A stretch of 64,000 bases of DNA, from the NCBI GenBank assembly GCA_963840275.1, contig CAWIYK010000005.1:1426001-1490000 (forward strand), written 5' to 3'. The position numbers were made by a program, and so were the translations under genes. Under the pieces are notes generated by a model. The model ran no database searches. It was not told the origin of the DNA and worked only from the letters and a program-made list of their open reading frames with translations. Source of the DNA: Actinophytocola sp963840275. GTDB taxonomy: Bacteria > Actinomycetota > Actinomycetes > Mycobacteriales > Pseudonocardiaceae. Shown here piece after piece: positions 1 to 8,077 of the stretch (positions are counted from its first letter, which is position 1; every line of letters begins with the position of its first letter).

Positions 1-1029
1 TCGGTTCATCCCTTTTCGGGCGCCGTGCAGGACGGGTACATCTGGGGCCGGGGCGCGGTCGACATGAAGGACATGGTCGCCATGACGCTGGCCGTCGCTC
101 GGCGGTTCAAGCGGGACGGGGTCGTCCCTCCCCGGGACATCGTCTTCGCCTTTTTGGCTGATGAGGAGGCCGGCGGCGCTTACGGGTCGCAGTGGCTCGT
201 CGAGAACCGGCCCGATCTGTTCGACGGGGTTACCGAGGCGGTGGGTGAAGTTGGGGGCTTTTCGGTCACTCTGGGTGATGACCTGCGGGCGTACACCATC
301 GAGATCGCCGAGAAGGGGATCGCCTGGATGCGGCTACGTGTCCGGGGCCGGGCCGGGCACGGGTCGATGCTGCACGACGACAACGCCGTCACCAAGCTCG
401 CCGCGGCCGTCGCCCGACTCGGGACCCACCAGTTCCCCATCGTCGTCACCGACTCCGTCCGCGCCTTCCTCGACTCGATCACCGAGCTGACCGGCCTCGA
501 GTTCGACGACGACGACATGGCCGGCTCGGTCGCCAAGCTGGGGCCCTTCGCCCGGGTGGTGGGGGCCACGCTCCGTGACACCGCCAACCCCACGATGCTC
601 ACGGCCGGCTACAAGGCCAACGTCATCCCGTCCGTCGCCGAGGCCGTGGTGGACTGCCGCGTCCTTCCTGGCCGGGAGGAGGCGTTCGAGCGGGAGCTGG
701 ACGAGATCCTGGGGCCCGACGTCGAGCGGGAGTGGGTCACGCACCTGCCCTCGGTGGAGACCACCTTCGACGGCGAGCTCGTCGCCGCCATGACGGCCGC
801 CGTCGTCGCCGAGGATCCCGGGGCTCGGACCGTGCCGTACGTCCTGTCGGGCGGCACCGACGCCAAGGCGATCCACACCCTCGGCATCCGCTGCTTCGGC
901 TTCGCGCCCCTGCGGCTGCCGCCGGACCTCGACTTCACCGCCCTCTTCCACGGCGTCGACGAGCGGGTGCCGGTCGACGCGGTGCGGTTCGGGACCCGCG
1001 TGCTCGATCGGTTCCTCCGAAACTGTTGA
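1..1029 (+). CDS. M20/M25/M40 family metallopeptidase, 5' end outside window
   Basis: The frame is open from the first base, so the N-terminal part lies upstream. The visible part starts just before the metal-binding motif GRGAVDMKD (Asp ligand), followed by the catalytic DEE motif of DEEAGG. The C-terminal FHGVDERVP carries the last metal-ligand His. M20 enzymes are two-zinc amidohydrolases (DapE/ArgE/carboxypeptidase type) that cut N-acyl or peptide bonds. A clear paralogue lies at 20561-21868 with the same GRGAVDMKD, NVIP and HGVDERVPV blocks. The stop overlaps the next gene's TTG start (TTGA), suggesting translational coupling. The substrate cannot be read from sequence. Confidence 0.93.
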   Translation, partial: SVHPFSGAVQDGYIWGRGAVDMKDMVAMTLAVARRFKRDGVVPPRDIVFAFLADEEAGGAYGSQWLVENRPDLFDGVTEAVGEVGGFSVTLGDDLRAYTIEIAEKGIAWMRLRVRGRAGHGSMLHDDNAVTKLAAAVARLGTHQFPIVVTDSVRAFLDSITELTGLEFDDDDMAGSVAKLGPFARVVGATLRDTANPTMLTAGYKANVIPSVAEAVVDCRVLPGREEAFERELDEILGPDVEREWVTHLPSVETTFDGELVAAMTAAVVAEDPGARTVPYVLSGGTDAKAIHTLGIRCFGFAPLRLPPDLDFTALFHGVDERVPVDAVRFGTRVLDRFLRNC

Positions 1030-1898
1030 CCGCCCCCGAGCGGTTCGCACTCGCGGACGGGGCCGAGCTGGCCCTCGTCCGTGCCGGCGACCCCGACGCA
1101 CCCGCCACGGTCGTCCTGCTCCACAGCTACGCCCAGGACCGGCGGGTCTGGCACAAGGTCGTCGACGTCCTCGCCGACGCCATCCCGGTCGCGATCGTCG
1201 CCTACGACCACCGCGGCCACGGCGACTCCACGCCGGCCGACGACACGACCGCGACCATCGAGCAGCTCGGCGACGACCTCGCCGAGCTGCTCGAGCGCGC
1301 CGTGCCGCACGGGCCGGTGGTGCTCGTCGGGCACGGCATGGGCGGCCTCGTCGCCATGACGATGATCGCCCGGCACCGGCTGCTGTTCGACCACCGGGTC
1401 GGGGCGCTGATGTTCCTGTCGACATCGATCGGGTGGGTGGCCGAGACACTGCCGCGACCGCTGGGACGCCTCGTGCAGGACTTCCACGCCATCCTCGGCC
1501 CTCGGCTCGTCGGCGAGGTCCACCGGCGCATCGACAAGGCGACGACGATCGGCCTGCGCTGGCTGCTGCTCGGCGACGACCCCGCACCCGACGACGTGCG
1601 GCTCGTCGCCGAGATGATCTCCCAGCACTGGCCCGACGCCGTGGCGCTGTTCCGCCCGGCCCTCGACCGCGACGACCGCGAGGTCGCGCTCGGGGTCGCC
1701 GCGGGAATCCCGGTCGTCGCGATGGTGGGCGAGAAGGACCGCCTGGTGCCGGTCGGGCACGCCGGTCAGCTCGCCGAGTCCGTGCGGCACGGGCACGCGG
1801 TCACGGTGCCGGGATGCGGGCACATGCTGCCGCTCGAGGCGGTCGCCGAGATCGTGCCGAGAATCGTCGCCGAGGTCCGCGAAGCGTTGACCCGGTAG
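1026..1898 (+). CDS. alpha/beta-hydrolase-fold protein lacking the nucleophile serine
   Basis: About 290 residues with an alpha/beta hydrolase layout: HSY near residue 33 (oxyanion region), DHRGHG near 61, the elbow at about 102-106, Asp in GEKDRLVP and His in GCGHMLPLE near the C-terminus. The elbow reads G-H-G-M-G instead of G-H-S-M-G. The serine position is GGC (1335-1337), one transition away from AGC. The acid and base residues of the triad are kept. Either the protein is a non-hydrolytic member or it uses another mechanism. The TTG start overlaps the upstream stop by 4 bp, and no better start fits the conserved N-terminus. A strong hairpin follows the stop. Confidence 0.85.
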   Translation: MTAPERFALADGAELALVRAGDPDAPATVVLLHSYAQDRRVWHKVVDVLADAIPVAIVAYDHRGHGDSTPADDTTATIEQLGDDLAELLERAVPHGPVVLVGHGMGGLVAMTMIARHRLLFDHRVGALMFLSTSIGWVAETLPRPLGRLVQDFHAILGPRLVGEVHRRIDKATTIGLRWLLLGDDPAPDDVRLVAEMISQHWPDAVALFRPALDRDDREVALGVAAGIPVVAMVGEKDRLVPVGHAGQLAESVRHGHAVTVPGCGHMLPLEAVAEIVPRIVAEVREALTR

Positions 1899-1900
1899 GC

Positions 1901-1926
1901 CCGTATTTCTGGAATCAGAAATACGG
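1901..1926 (+). terminator. hairpin terminator after the hydrolase gene
   Basis: There is a perfect 11-bp inverted repeat (ccgtatttctg at 1901-1911, cagaaatacgg at 1916-1926) with a 4-nt loop, starting 3 nt after the stop codon. No U-tract follows, so this is a hairpin-only terminator as often seen in actinobacteria. Confidence 0.6.
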
Positions 1927-2346
1927 CGTCAATCTGGACCAGTCGGATTGTTCGGGACTCCGATATGCGGACCGCCTTTGATTCAGAAATGGGCGCCGTG
2001 ATGCTGTCCGACTTCCGCAAGAGGAAAGTCCGCCGGCCCGCTGGCTGACGCCCATTCCCGAGCCTATTGGTAGCAAGACATTGAGGAAATCCTGCTGGTC
2101 GTCGTCCAGGTCGCCGCGCTGCTCGGCGCCGGCGGTGTCGCCGCTGCGGAAAGCAACCAACATTTCTTCCTCGCCGGCCGCGTCGAGGGCCCCATCGATC
2201 ACGATCGCCGCGCGCGGAATGATCACCGGGATCGGGACCGCGAAGTGGACGTCGCCGTCATCGGCCGCGGCCCGGCCGGCTGCGACACGGAGGCGACCAA
2301 GGGGCTGCGTCGCCGGCGCCATGGACGGCGCCGTGCCTTGACGAGG
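1927..2346. other. 420-bp stretch without a confident gene
   Basis: Both strands show GC-rich third positions. A minus-strand frame (about 1915-2322) is open but has no ribosome-binding site, no recognisable domain, and runs into the hairpin at 1901-1926. A plus-strand frame after a stop near 2070 reads into a Rossmann-like stretch (VAVIGRGPAG) but has no start codon before it and ends quickly. I cannot decide between a decayed gene and chance. Nothing else is recognisable. Confidence 0.4.
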
Positions 2347-2490
2347 TCAGTCCTGTTCCGCGGGCAGCCGCGCCCCGCAGCGCTCGCACACCACCGGCGG
2401 CTCCTGCTCGACGAACAGACCGCACTCCGGGCAGACGCGCGACAGCCAGCACACCGGGTCGCCGACGGGGTCCTCGTTGGTCTCGTGCAC
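2347..2490 (-). CDS. 47-residue zinc-ribbon-like small protein
   Basis: A short frame with GTG start at 2490 and an AAAGG element 7 nt upstream. It encodes two Cys pairs, CPEC near residues 20-23 and CERC near 35-38, typical of a small zinc ribbon, plus a further Cys at 14. The product is acidic and would be cytosolic. It is divergent from the EI24-type membrane protein 65 bp away. Function unknown. It could bind zinc or act as a small partner protein. The clean ribosome-binding site and paired cysteines make a real gene likely despite the length. Confidence 0.65.
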   Translation of the reverse strand: MHETNEDPVGDPVCWLSRVCPECGLFVEQEPPVVCERCGARLPAEQD

Positions 2491-2555
2491 GGGCTTGCCT
2501 TTCTCTCCGGCACGTTGATCGTAAGGTCCACCGGGACGACTGGTAGAAGTTAGCC

Positions 2556-3302
2556 GTGCGGGACTTCGTCAAGGGCGTTCGGTTGTTCGGGCAAGGGCTG
2601 GGCATTCTGCTGCGGTCGCCACGGTTGTTGCTCATCGGCGCGTTGCCCGCCGTGGTGACCACCCTGTTGCTGCTCGGCGGGATGGTCGCGCTGGTCGCCT
2701 GGATCGACGACCTCGCGGCACTGGTCACGCCGTTCGCGGACGACTGGGCCGAGGGAGTGCGCGCGGCGGTGCGGGTCGCGGCCGGGGTCGCGGTGTTCTG
2801 TGCCGCGCTGGTGATCGGTCTGCTCAGTTTCTCGGCCCTGACGTTGGCCGTCGGCGCGCCGTTCTACGAGTACATCGCCGAGAAGGTGGACGGCTCGGCC
2901 GCCGCGGTGGAGCTGCCGTGGTGGCGCCTGTTGTGGATGGGCCTCCGCGACGGCGTGCTGTTGGTGCTGCGGTCGCTGATCTTCACCATCCCACTGGTCG
3001 TCGCGGGGTTCGTTCCCGTGCTCGGGCAGACCGTGGTGCCCGTGCTGCTCGCGCTGGTGACCGCGTGGTTCCTCGCGCTCGAGCTGGTCGCGGTGCCGTT
3101 CTACCGGCGGGGGATGGACCTCGGCCAACGGCAGGCACTGGTCCGTACGCGCCGTGGCCTCGCGCTGGGGCTCGGCCTGCCCGCGTCACTGCTGTGCGCG
3201 ATCCCGTTCGCCGCGATCGTCGTCATGCCGGTCGCCTTCGCCGGGGGAGTGCTCGTCGCCCGGGAGATCATGCGCGACGCCCCGGTGAACCTTTCGACCT
3301 AG
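2556..3302 (+). CDS. EI24 domain (CysZ-like) membrane protein
   Basis: A protein of 248 residues starting MRDFVKGVRLFGQGLGILL, with the EI24/CysZ-type layout: a short amphipathic N-terminus, then hydrophobic segments near residues 28-50, 75-100, 130-165 and 205-230. CysZ is a sulfate transporter in enterobacteria. Actinobacterial EI24 proteins are mostly uncharacterised, so sulfate transport is not implied here. The GTG start has no strong ribosome-binding site. It probably forms a single-gene unit, followed 52 bp later by the DUF2231 gene. Confidence 0.85.
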   Translation: MRDFVKGVRLFGQGLGILLRSPRLLLIGALPAVVTTLLLLGGMVALVAWIDDLAALVTPFADDWAEGVRAAVRVAAGVAVFCAALVIGLLSFSALTLAVGAPFYEYIAEKVDGSAAAVELPWWRLLWMGLRDGVLLVLRSLIFTIPLVVAGFVPVLGQTVVPVLLALVTAWFLALELVAVPFYRRGMDLGQRQALVRTRRGLALGLGLPASLLCAIPFAAIVVMPVAFAGGVLVAREIMRDAPVNLST

Positions 3303-3354
3303 CCGTGCGTAACGACCCGCAGACGACATATCAGGCTACTGAACCGGAGGCATC

Positions 3355-3900
3355 GTGCCTGAATTCATCAACGGTCTCCCTCTGCACGCGCTGGTCGTGC
3401 ACTTCGTGGTGGTACTGCTGCCGCTCGCGGTGCTCGGCGCCATCCTGACCGCGGTGTGGCCGGCGGTCCGCAGGCGGTTCGGGTGGCTCGCGGTCGCCGC
3501 GGCCGGCGTGGGGGCCGCGCTGACACCGGTCGCGACGAGCAGCGGCACGAACCTCGCGGACCGGCTGGGGACCGACCCGCAGATCGAGGAGCACATGGAG
3601 CTCGGCGAGCAGATGTTCTGGTGGGCGCTGCCACTGTTCCTGCTGGTCGGCGCACTGATGGTGATGCACACGATGGCTGAGCGGAAGACGACCGCGAAGG
3701 TGGCGGTCGGGGCGGCGGGCGCCGAGCACGAAGATGCTCCGGCCGACAGGGCCCCTGCCCTGATGATGATCGTCGCCGCCGTGCTCACCGTCGGGGTCGC
3801 GGTCGGCACCGGCATTCACGTGTACCGCGTCGGCGACGCGGGGTCGCGCGCGGTGTGGGGGGACGTCCAGAACCTCCCGCCGGCTGGCAACGGCGGGTGA
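3355..3900 (+). CDS. DUF2231 membrane protein
   Basis: 181 residues starting MPEFINGLPLHALVVHFVVV, the typical DUF2231 N-terminus with a His-containing first membrane helix (LHALVVHF). Four hydrophobic segments are visible (about residues 8-33, 40-58, 84-104 and 130-152). A GGAGG element lies 5-9 nt before the GTG start. DUF2231 proteins are predicted membrane proteins of unknown role, sometimes found with haem or redox genes. Nothing in the neighbourhood narrows the function. Confidence 0.85.
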   Translation: MPEFINGLPLHALVVHFVVVLLPLAVLGAILTAVWPAVRRRFGWLAVAAAGVGAALTPVATSSGTNLADRLGTDPQIEEHMELGEQMFWWALPLFLLVGALMVMHTMAERKTTAKVAVGAAGAEHEDAPADRAPALMMIVAAVLTVGVAVGTGIHVYRVGDAGSRAVWGDVQNLPPAGNGG

Positions 3901-3912
3901 GTGGGGGAGCGG

Positions 3913-4128
3913 TCAGATACTGAGGCCGGGCAGGAGTCCTCGTGCGCGCCGCCGCTTGAGCACCACCCGCCGGCTCCCGTCCGAGTACAGCCGCACGTTC
4001 GACAGCTCCCATCCGGCGAACTCGGCATGGATCGCCAACTGCGTGGCCGCTGTGCGCCGCGAGACCCCCGGCGGCAGGCGCAGCGGCCGATACTCCCAAT
4101 CCCCGTCAACCACCCCGTCAGAACTCAT
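3913..4128 (-). CDS. DUF5703 family small protein
   Basis: 71 residues containing WEYRPLRLPPGVSRRTAA and a basic C-terminal RRVVLKRRR, matching the actinobacterial DUF5703 pattern. It is probably a small soluble protein of unknown function. The ATG start overlaps the stop of the upstream lipoprotein gene (ATGA at 4125-4128), so the two are very likely translated from one mRNA. A similar DUF5703/lipoprotein neighbourhood near uppP is, from memory, also found in mycobacteria. Confidence 0.85.
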   Translation of the reverse strand: MSSDGVVDGDWEYRPLRLPPGVSRRTAATQLAIHAEFAGWELSNVRLYSDGSRRVVLKRRRARGLLPGLSI

Positions 4129-5135
4129 ATCGAAATCACCTGAATTCCTTCTCCTGTGCCGGACGCGACGACCACGCGCCCGCTGCTCGGGTCCACCGCG
4201 ACGGCGTCGGGCTGCGCCACGGACGGGAACCGGTACTTCTCCTCAGGCTGTTCTCCCGCGATGTCGTAGCCGACGACCTCGTTGGTCTCGGTCAGCGTCA
4301 CCCACGCGAGGTCCCGCTCCCGGTCGTACGCGAGCGCGTACGGCGCGCCCGGCACCGGGTAGTTCTGGCGCAGCAGCAACGGGTCCAGCGAGAACGCCAG
4401 CAGCGCGCCGCCTCGGGTGTCGGTCACGAGGACGCGGCCGTAGCGGTCGGTGACGGCGTTGGTCGCGCCCTGGCCGGCGCGCAGGCCCTGGGACACCGTG
4501 CCTGCGCGGACGTCCAGCTCGAACACCGCGTTGCGCAGCCGGTCCAGCACGACCGCGTGGTCGCCGGTGGTCAGCACCTGGTCGACGCTCATCAGGTCGC
4601 CGGTGATCATCCGGTAGACCTTGTCGCCACCGAGGACCGCGACGGCGCGCCGGTCCCGGACCGCGACGAGCGTGCGGTCGCCGAAGCGGGCCGCGCTCAC
4701 GGTCTCGCCGCTGACGGTCGCCGCGGGCTTCGCCTTGCCGTCGCTGGTGATCCGCACCAGCTCGCCGCTCCTGCCGACCGACGCGAGCAGCGCGTCGCCG
4801 TCGACGGTCAGCGCCTCGGCCGGCGCCGTCAGCCGGACGGTCTTCGGTGCGGTGAGCGCGTCGGTGTCACCGAGGCGGTACAGCAGGACCGACGGCGGCT
4901 CGGCCACGGCGACCGCGAGCAGTCGGGCCTCGGGAGCGATCGCGAGCGCGGTCGGGGTGCCGGTCAGGGGAGTGACGGCGCCGGCCGGCGCCACGGTCGT
5001 CGGCGGGGACACCGCGGCGACAGCGGCCACCGGCTTGTCGGTGACCATCAACTCGTCGCTAGGTTGACCCGACGAGCACCCAGAGCCAACCGCCGCGCAC
5101 ACCATCAGCAACGCGGCTACCTTGCGACGCAACAT
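4125..5135 (-). CDS. YncE-like beta-propeller lipoprotein (LppL-like)
   Basis: 336 residues. The N-terminus is a lipoprotein signal: MLRRKV, a hydrophobic core, then a lipobox ending in GSGC with the modified Cys at about residue 20. The rest has repeated beta-strand units (LVAVRDRRAVAVL, VLVTDTRGGALLAF, VVVASGTGEGIQV) of a YncE/NHL-type propeller. It is probably anchored on the outer face of the membrane and may bind a ligand or scaffold other proteins. Operonic with the downstream DUF5703 gene. Resemblance to mycobacterial LppL is from general pattern and position only. Confidence 0.82.
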   Translation of the reverse strand: MLRRKVAALLMVCAAVGSGCSSGQPSDELMVTDKPVAAVAAVSPPTTVAPAGAVTPLTGTPTALAIAPEARLLAVAVAEPPSVLLYRLGDTDALTAPKTVRLTAPAEALTVDGDALLASVGRSGELVRITSDGKAKPAATVSGETVSAARFGDRTLVAVRDRRAVAVLGGDKVYRMITGDLMSVDQVLTTGDHAVVLDRLRNAVFELDVRAGTVSQGLRAGQGATNAVTDRYGRVLVTDTRGGALLAFSLDPLLLRQNYPVPGAPYALAYDRERDLAWVTLTETNEVVGYDIAGEQPEEKYRFPSVAQPDAVAVDPSSGRVVVASGTGEGIQVISI

Positions 5136-5272
5136 CTACCTCCGCACGTCCACCGGGCCCCACCCGGCGACGCGCCGCGCCGACGGGACGGTCCCTCCAG
5201 CATCCTCCAAAGATGGACAGGACGCTAACCCCCGTTACGGGGTGTCGTGCCTCGGGTGTCTTTACGGGGGAG

Positions 5273-5878
5273 TCAGTGTCGGGCCACGAGCCCGCTCGCG
5301 AGGTCGTAGCCGGCGACGATCAGCTGTACGCGGTGTTGTTCGACGCCGGCACGGATGGCGTGCGAGCGGGCCGGGAGCTCGGCGGCGACCCGCTCGGCCT
5401 GGTTGTGGACGCAGGCGGCGACGAACGCCTTTTCGTCCTGGTTCGGCGGGGTCGCGCGGACCGTCGCCTCGATGGCGCGGGCGACGGTGTCGACGGAGCC
5501 GGTCACCTCGCTCGTGCCGCGGACCAGGTCGATCGCCGCCTTCACCGCGCCGCACTCGGCGTGCCCGAGTACGACGACCGCGGGGACGTGCAGGTGCGCC
5601 ACGGCGTACTCGACGCTGCCGACGACCGAGTCGTCGAGCACCTCGCCGACGGCGCGGACGGAGAACAGGTCGCCGAGGCCCTGGTCGAAGAGCAGCTCGG
5701 CGGGCACGCGGGAGTCCGCGCAGCCGAGGACGCAGGCGAACGGGTGCTGTCCGGCGACGAGGCTCTTGCGGTAGGCGGGGTCCTGGCGGGGGTAATGCCG
5801 GGCGGGGCCTTGTCCCCCGGATCTTTGTGCGAAGGTCTGCGCCTGACCAACAGGTACCTGAGGGGAACGTGACGGCAC
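5273..5878 (-). CDS. beta-class carbonic anhydrase with divergent N-terminus
   Basis: 201 residues. The zinc site of beta-carbonic anhydrases is present: CADSRVP (Cys, Asp, Arg) near residue 53 and GHAECGAVKAA (His, Cys) near 105. FDQGLGDLFSVR and the VVGSVEYAV block follow family order. It would interconvert CO2 and bicarbonate in the cytosol. The first 40 residues lack the usual helix containing GNxRF and read instead as a Gln/Gly-rich stretch, so the N-terminus may be altered by an indel or a start error. GTG start at 5878. Single gene. Confidence 0.87.
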   Translation of the reverse strand: MPSRSPQVPVGQAQTFAQRSGGQGPARHYPRQDPAYRKSLVAGQHPFACVLGCADSRVPAELLFDQGLGDLFSVRAVGEVLDDSVVGSVEYAVAHLHVPAVVVLGHAECGAVKAAIDLVRGTSEVTGSVDTVARAIEATVRATPPNQDEKAFVAACVHNQAERVAAELPARSHAIRAGVEQHRVQLIVAGYDLASGLVARH

Positions 5879-5956
5879 TCAGCCACCATCCACCTCGGAA
5901 GCCGCGCCCCACGCCGGGACTCAACCCACACATAGAAATCCGGGGAGGCGGACTGG

Positions 5957-6928
5957 CTAACTCAGGTGTTGCTCCGGGTAGCTCAGCTCCACGTCGCTCA
6001 CGTCGTCGAGCGCCGCGCGGATCGCGGCGGGCAACGTCAGCTCCTCGGAGACCAGTGAACCGAGCAGCTGTCCGGTGTCCCGGGCGCCGACGATCGCCGA
6101 CGTCACGCCGGGCCGGTCGCGGACCCACGCCAGCGCCACCGACAGGGGAGAGGTCGCGAGACCGTCGGCGGCCGTGACGACCGCCTGCACGATGCGGGCC
6201 GCGCGTTCGTTGCGGTGGTGGTCCACGTACGGGGCGAAGTGCGTCGACGCGCCGCGTGAGTCGGCCGGGGTCGCGGCGCGGTACTTGCCGGTCAGCACGC
6301 CGCGGCCGAGCGGGGCCCACGCGAGCAGTCCGATGCCGTGGTGGGCGGCGGCCGGCGCGACCTCGCGTTCGATCCCGCGCTCCAGCAGCGAGTACTCCAT
6401 CTGCGTGCTGACCAGCGGCATCCCGCGGGACTTCTGCATCGTGGCGGCCGTGGCGAGCTGCCAGCCGCAGTAGTTGGACACGCCCGCGTACCGGACCTTG
6501 CCGCTCGTCACGGCGGCGTCGACCGCCGCGAGGGTCTCCTCGAGCGGCACGGCCGTGTCCCACGCGTGGAGCTGCCACAGGTCGATGTGGTCGACGCCGA
6601 GCCGGCGCAGCGAACCGTCGAGCGCGCACAGCAGCGCGCCGCGGGAGGCGCCGCCGCCGAACGGGCCGTCGCCGCGCCGGGCGACCGCCTTGGTGGCGAG
6701 CACGATGTCCTCGCGGGGCACCAGGTCGTCCAGTAAGCCGCCGAGGATCCGCTCGCTCTCGCCGTCGCAGTACACGTCGGCCGTGTCGACCAGGGTGCCG
6801 CCGAGGTCGGCGAACGCGACCAGCTGACTCGCCGCCTCGTCCGCGTCGGTGTCCTGGCCCCAGCTCATGGTGCCGAGGCCGATCCTGGACACGCGCAGCC
6901 CGCTGTGCCCGAGGTGTCGTTGCTCCAC
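5957..6928 (-). CDS. aldo/keto reductase
   Basis: 323 residues, full length for the family. The catalytic tetrad is visible: Asp and Tyr in DTADVYCDG, Lys in LATKA, His in LWQLHAWD. The NADPH-binding C-terminal block SAIVGARDTGQL is present. The N-terminus (RHLGHSGLRVSRIGLGTMSWG) is typical of the YghZ/AKR11-13-like group. It reduces aldehydes or ketones with NADPH. The substrate is unknown. GTG start at 6928, and the gene is divergent from the LLM oxidoreductase. Confidence 0.92.
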   Translation of the reverse strand: MEQRHLGHSGLRVSRIGLGTMSWGQDTDADEAASQLVAFADLGGTLVDTADVYCDGESERILGGLLDDLVPREDIVLATKAVARRGDGPFGGGASRGALLCALDGSLRRLGVDHIDLWQLHAWDTAVPLEETLAAVDAAVTSGKVRYAGVSNYCGWQLATAATMQKSRGMPLVSTQMEYSLLERGIEREVAPAAAHHGIGLLAWAPLGRGVLTGKYRAATPADSRGASTHFAPYVDHHRNERAARIVQAVVTAADGLATSPLSVALAWVRDRPGVTSAIVGARDTGQLLGSLVSEELTLPAAIRAALDDVSDVELSYPEQHLS

Positions 6929-7027
6929 CCGGGAAGCCTAAGGGGACCCCCGGGTAACCGCAGGCAGGCCCACCGACAGTGGCCCCGACCACAGTTGGCA
7001 GCCAGCCAATTACGGTATGGTCCGCTG

Positions 7028-8077
7028 GTGCGACTCGGACTGAACTTGGGCTACTGGGGTGCCGGCAACGACGCGAACAACCTGAAGCTGGCCAAGGAGG
7101 CGGACCGCCTCGGCTACGCGGTCGCCTGGGCGGCGGAGGCGTACGGCTCCGACGCGCCGACGGTACTCGCGTGGGTGGCGGCGCAGACAGAACGGATGGA
7201 CGTCGGCAGCGCGATCCTCCAGATCCCGGCCCGACAACCCACGATGGCGGCCATGACGGCGGCGACGCTGGACACGCTGTCCGGCGGCCGGTTCCGGCTG
7301 GGGCTCGGCGTGTCCGGCCCGCAGGTGTCCGAGGGCTGGTACGGCGTCAAGTTCGACAAGCCGCTCGCCCGCACCCGCGAGTACGTCTCGATCGTCAAGC
7401 AGGCGCTGCGCCGCGAGCGGGTCTCCTTCGACGGCAACCACTTCACGCTGCCGCTGCCCGACGGCCCCGGCAAGCCGCTGAAGCTCACCGTGCACCCGGA
7501 GCGTGCCGAGATCCCGATCTACCTCGCGTCGATCGGCCCCAAGAACCTCCAGCTGACCGGTGAGATCGCCGACGGCTGGCTCGCGATCTTCTACTCCCCG
7601 GAGTACGGCCCGGAGGCGCTCGAGCTGATCCGCCAGGGCCGCGAGAAGGCGGGCAAGACCCTCGAGGGCTTCGACGTCGTGCCGACCGTGCCGCTCGTCC
7701 TGCACGAGGACTGGCGCCAGGCCGCCGACCAGGTCCGGGCCTACGCCGCGCTGTACATCGGCGGCATGGGCAGCCGCGAGCAGAACTTCTACAACAACCT
7801 CGCGTGCCGGATGGGCTACGAGGCCGAGGCGGCCGAGGTGCAGAACGCCTTCCTCGCGAAGGACTACGCCGGCGCCGCCGAGAAGGTGCCGCTCGGCTTC
7901 CTCGACTCGACCGCGCTGCTCGGCCCCAAGGAGCGCGTCGCGGAGAAGATGCAGGCCCTGGCCGAATCGGGGGTCACCACACTGACCGTCTCACCGGTAC
8001 TGCAAGATCTTGAGCACAGCATCGCGGCCCTGCGCGTCGCGGTGGAAGCTCTGGATCTCGCAGGAGTGGGTAGTTGA
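7028..8077 (+). CDS. LLM-class F420-dependent oxidoreductase
   Basis: 349 residues from GTG 7028. It has the luciferase-like TIM barrel: LGLNLGYWG start, SAILQIPARQPTMAAM, and the SGGRFRLGLGVSGPQVSEGWYG signature of F420-dependent oxidoreductases. The IPIYLASIGPKN and GEIADGWL blocks also fit. It would be a cytosolic hydride-transfer enzyme using reduced F420. Substrate unknown. The frame is open upstream, but homology begins at this GTG. A TATGGT element 10-15 nt before the GTG could give a nearly leaderless transcript. Its stop overlaps the uppP TTG start. Confidence 0.88.
   Translation: MRLGLNLGYWGAGNDANNLKLAKEADRLGYAVAWAAEAYGSDAPTVLAWVAAQTERMDVGSAILQIPARQPTMAAMTAATLDTLSGGRFRLGLGVSGPQVSEGWYGVKFDKPLARTREYVSIVKQALRRERVSFDGNHFTLPLPDGPGKPLKLTVHPERAEIPIYLASIGPKNLQLTGEIADGWLAIFYSPEYGPEALELIRQGREKAGKTLEGFDVVPTVPLVLHEDWRQAADQVRAYAALYIGGMGSREQNFYNNLACRMGYEAEAAEVQNAFLAKDYAGAAEKVPLGFLDSTALLGPKERVAEKMQALAESGVTTLTVSPVLQDLEHSIAALRVAVEALDLAGVGS

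Noticed and set aside
2238..2346. Possible flavoprotein start (VAVIGRGPAG) on the plus strand
   Set aside because: It ends after a few dozen residues, and the 5' side has an in-frame stop with no start codon. The match is limited to a GC-rich Rossmann-like string.
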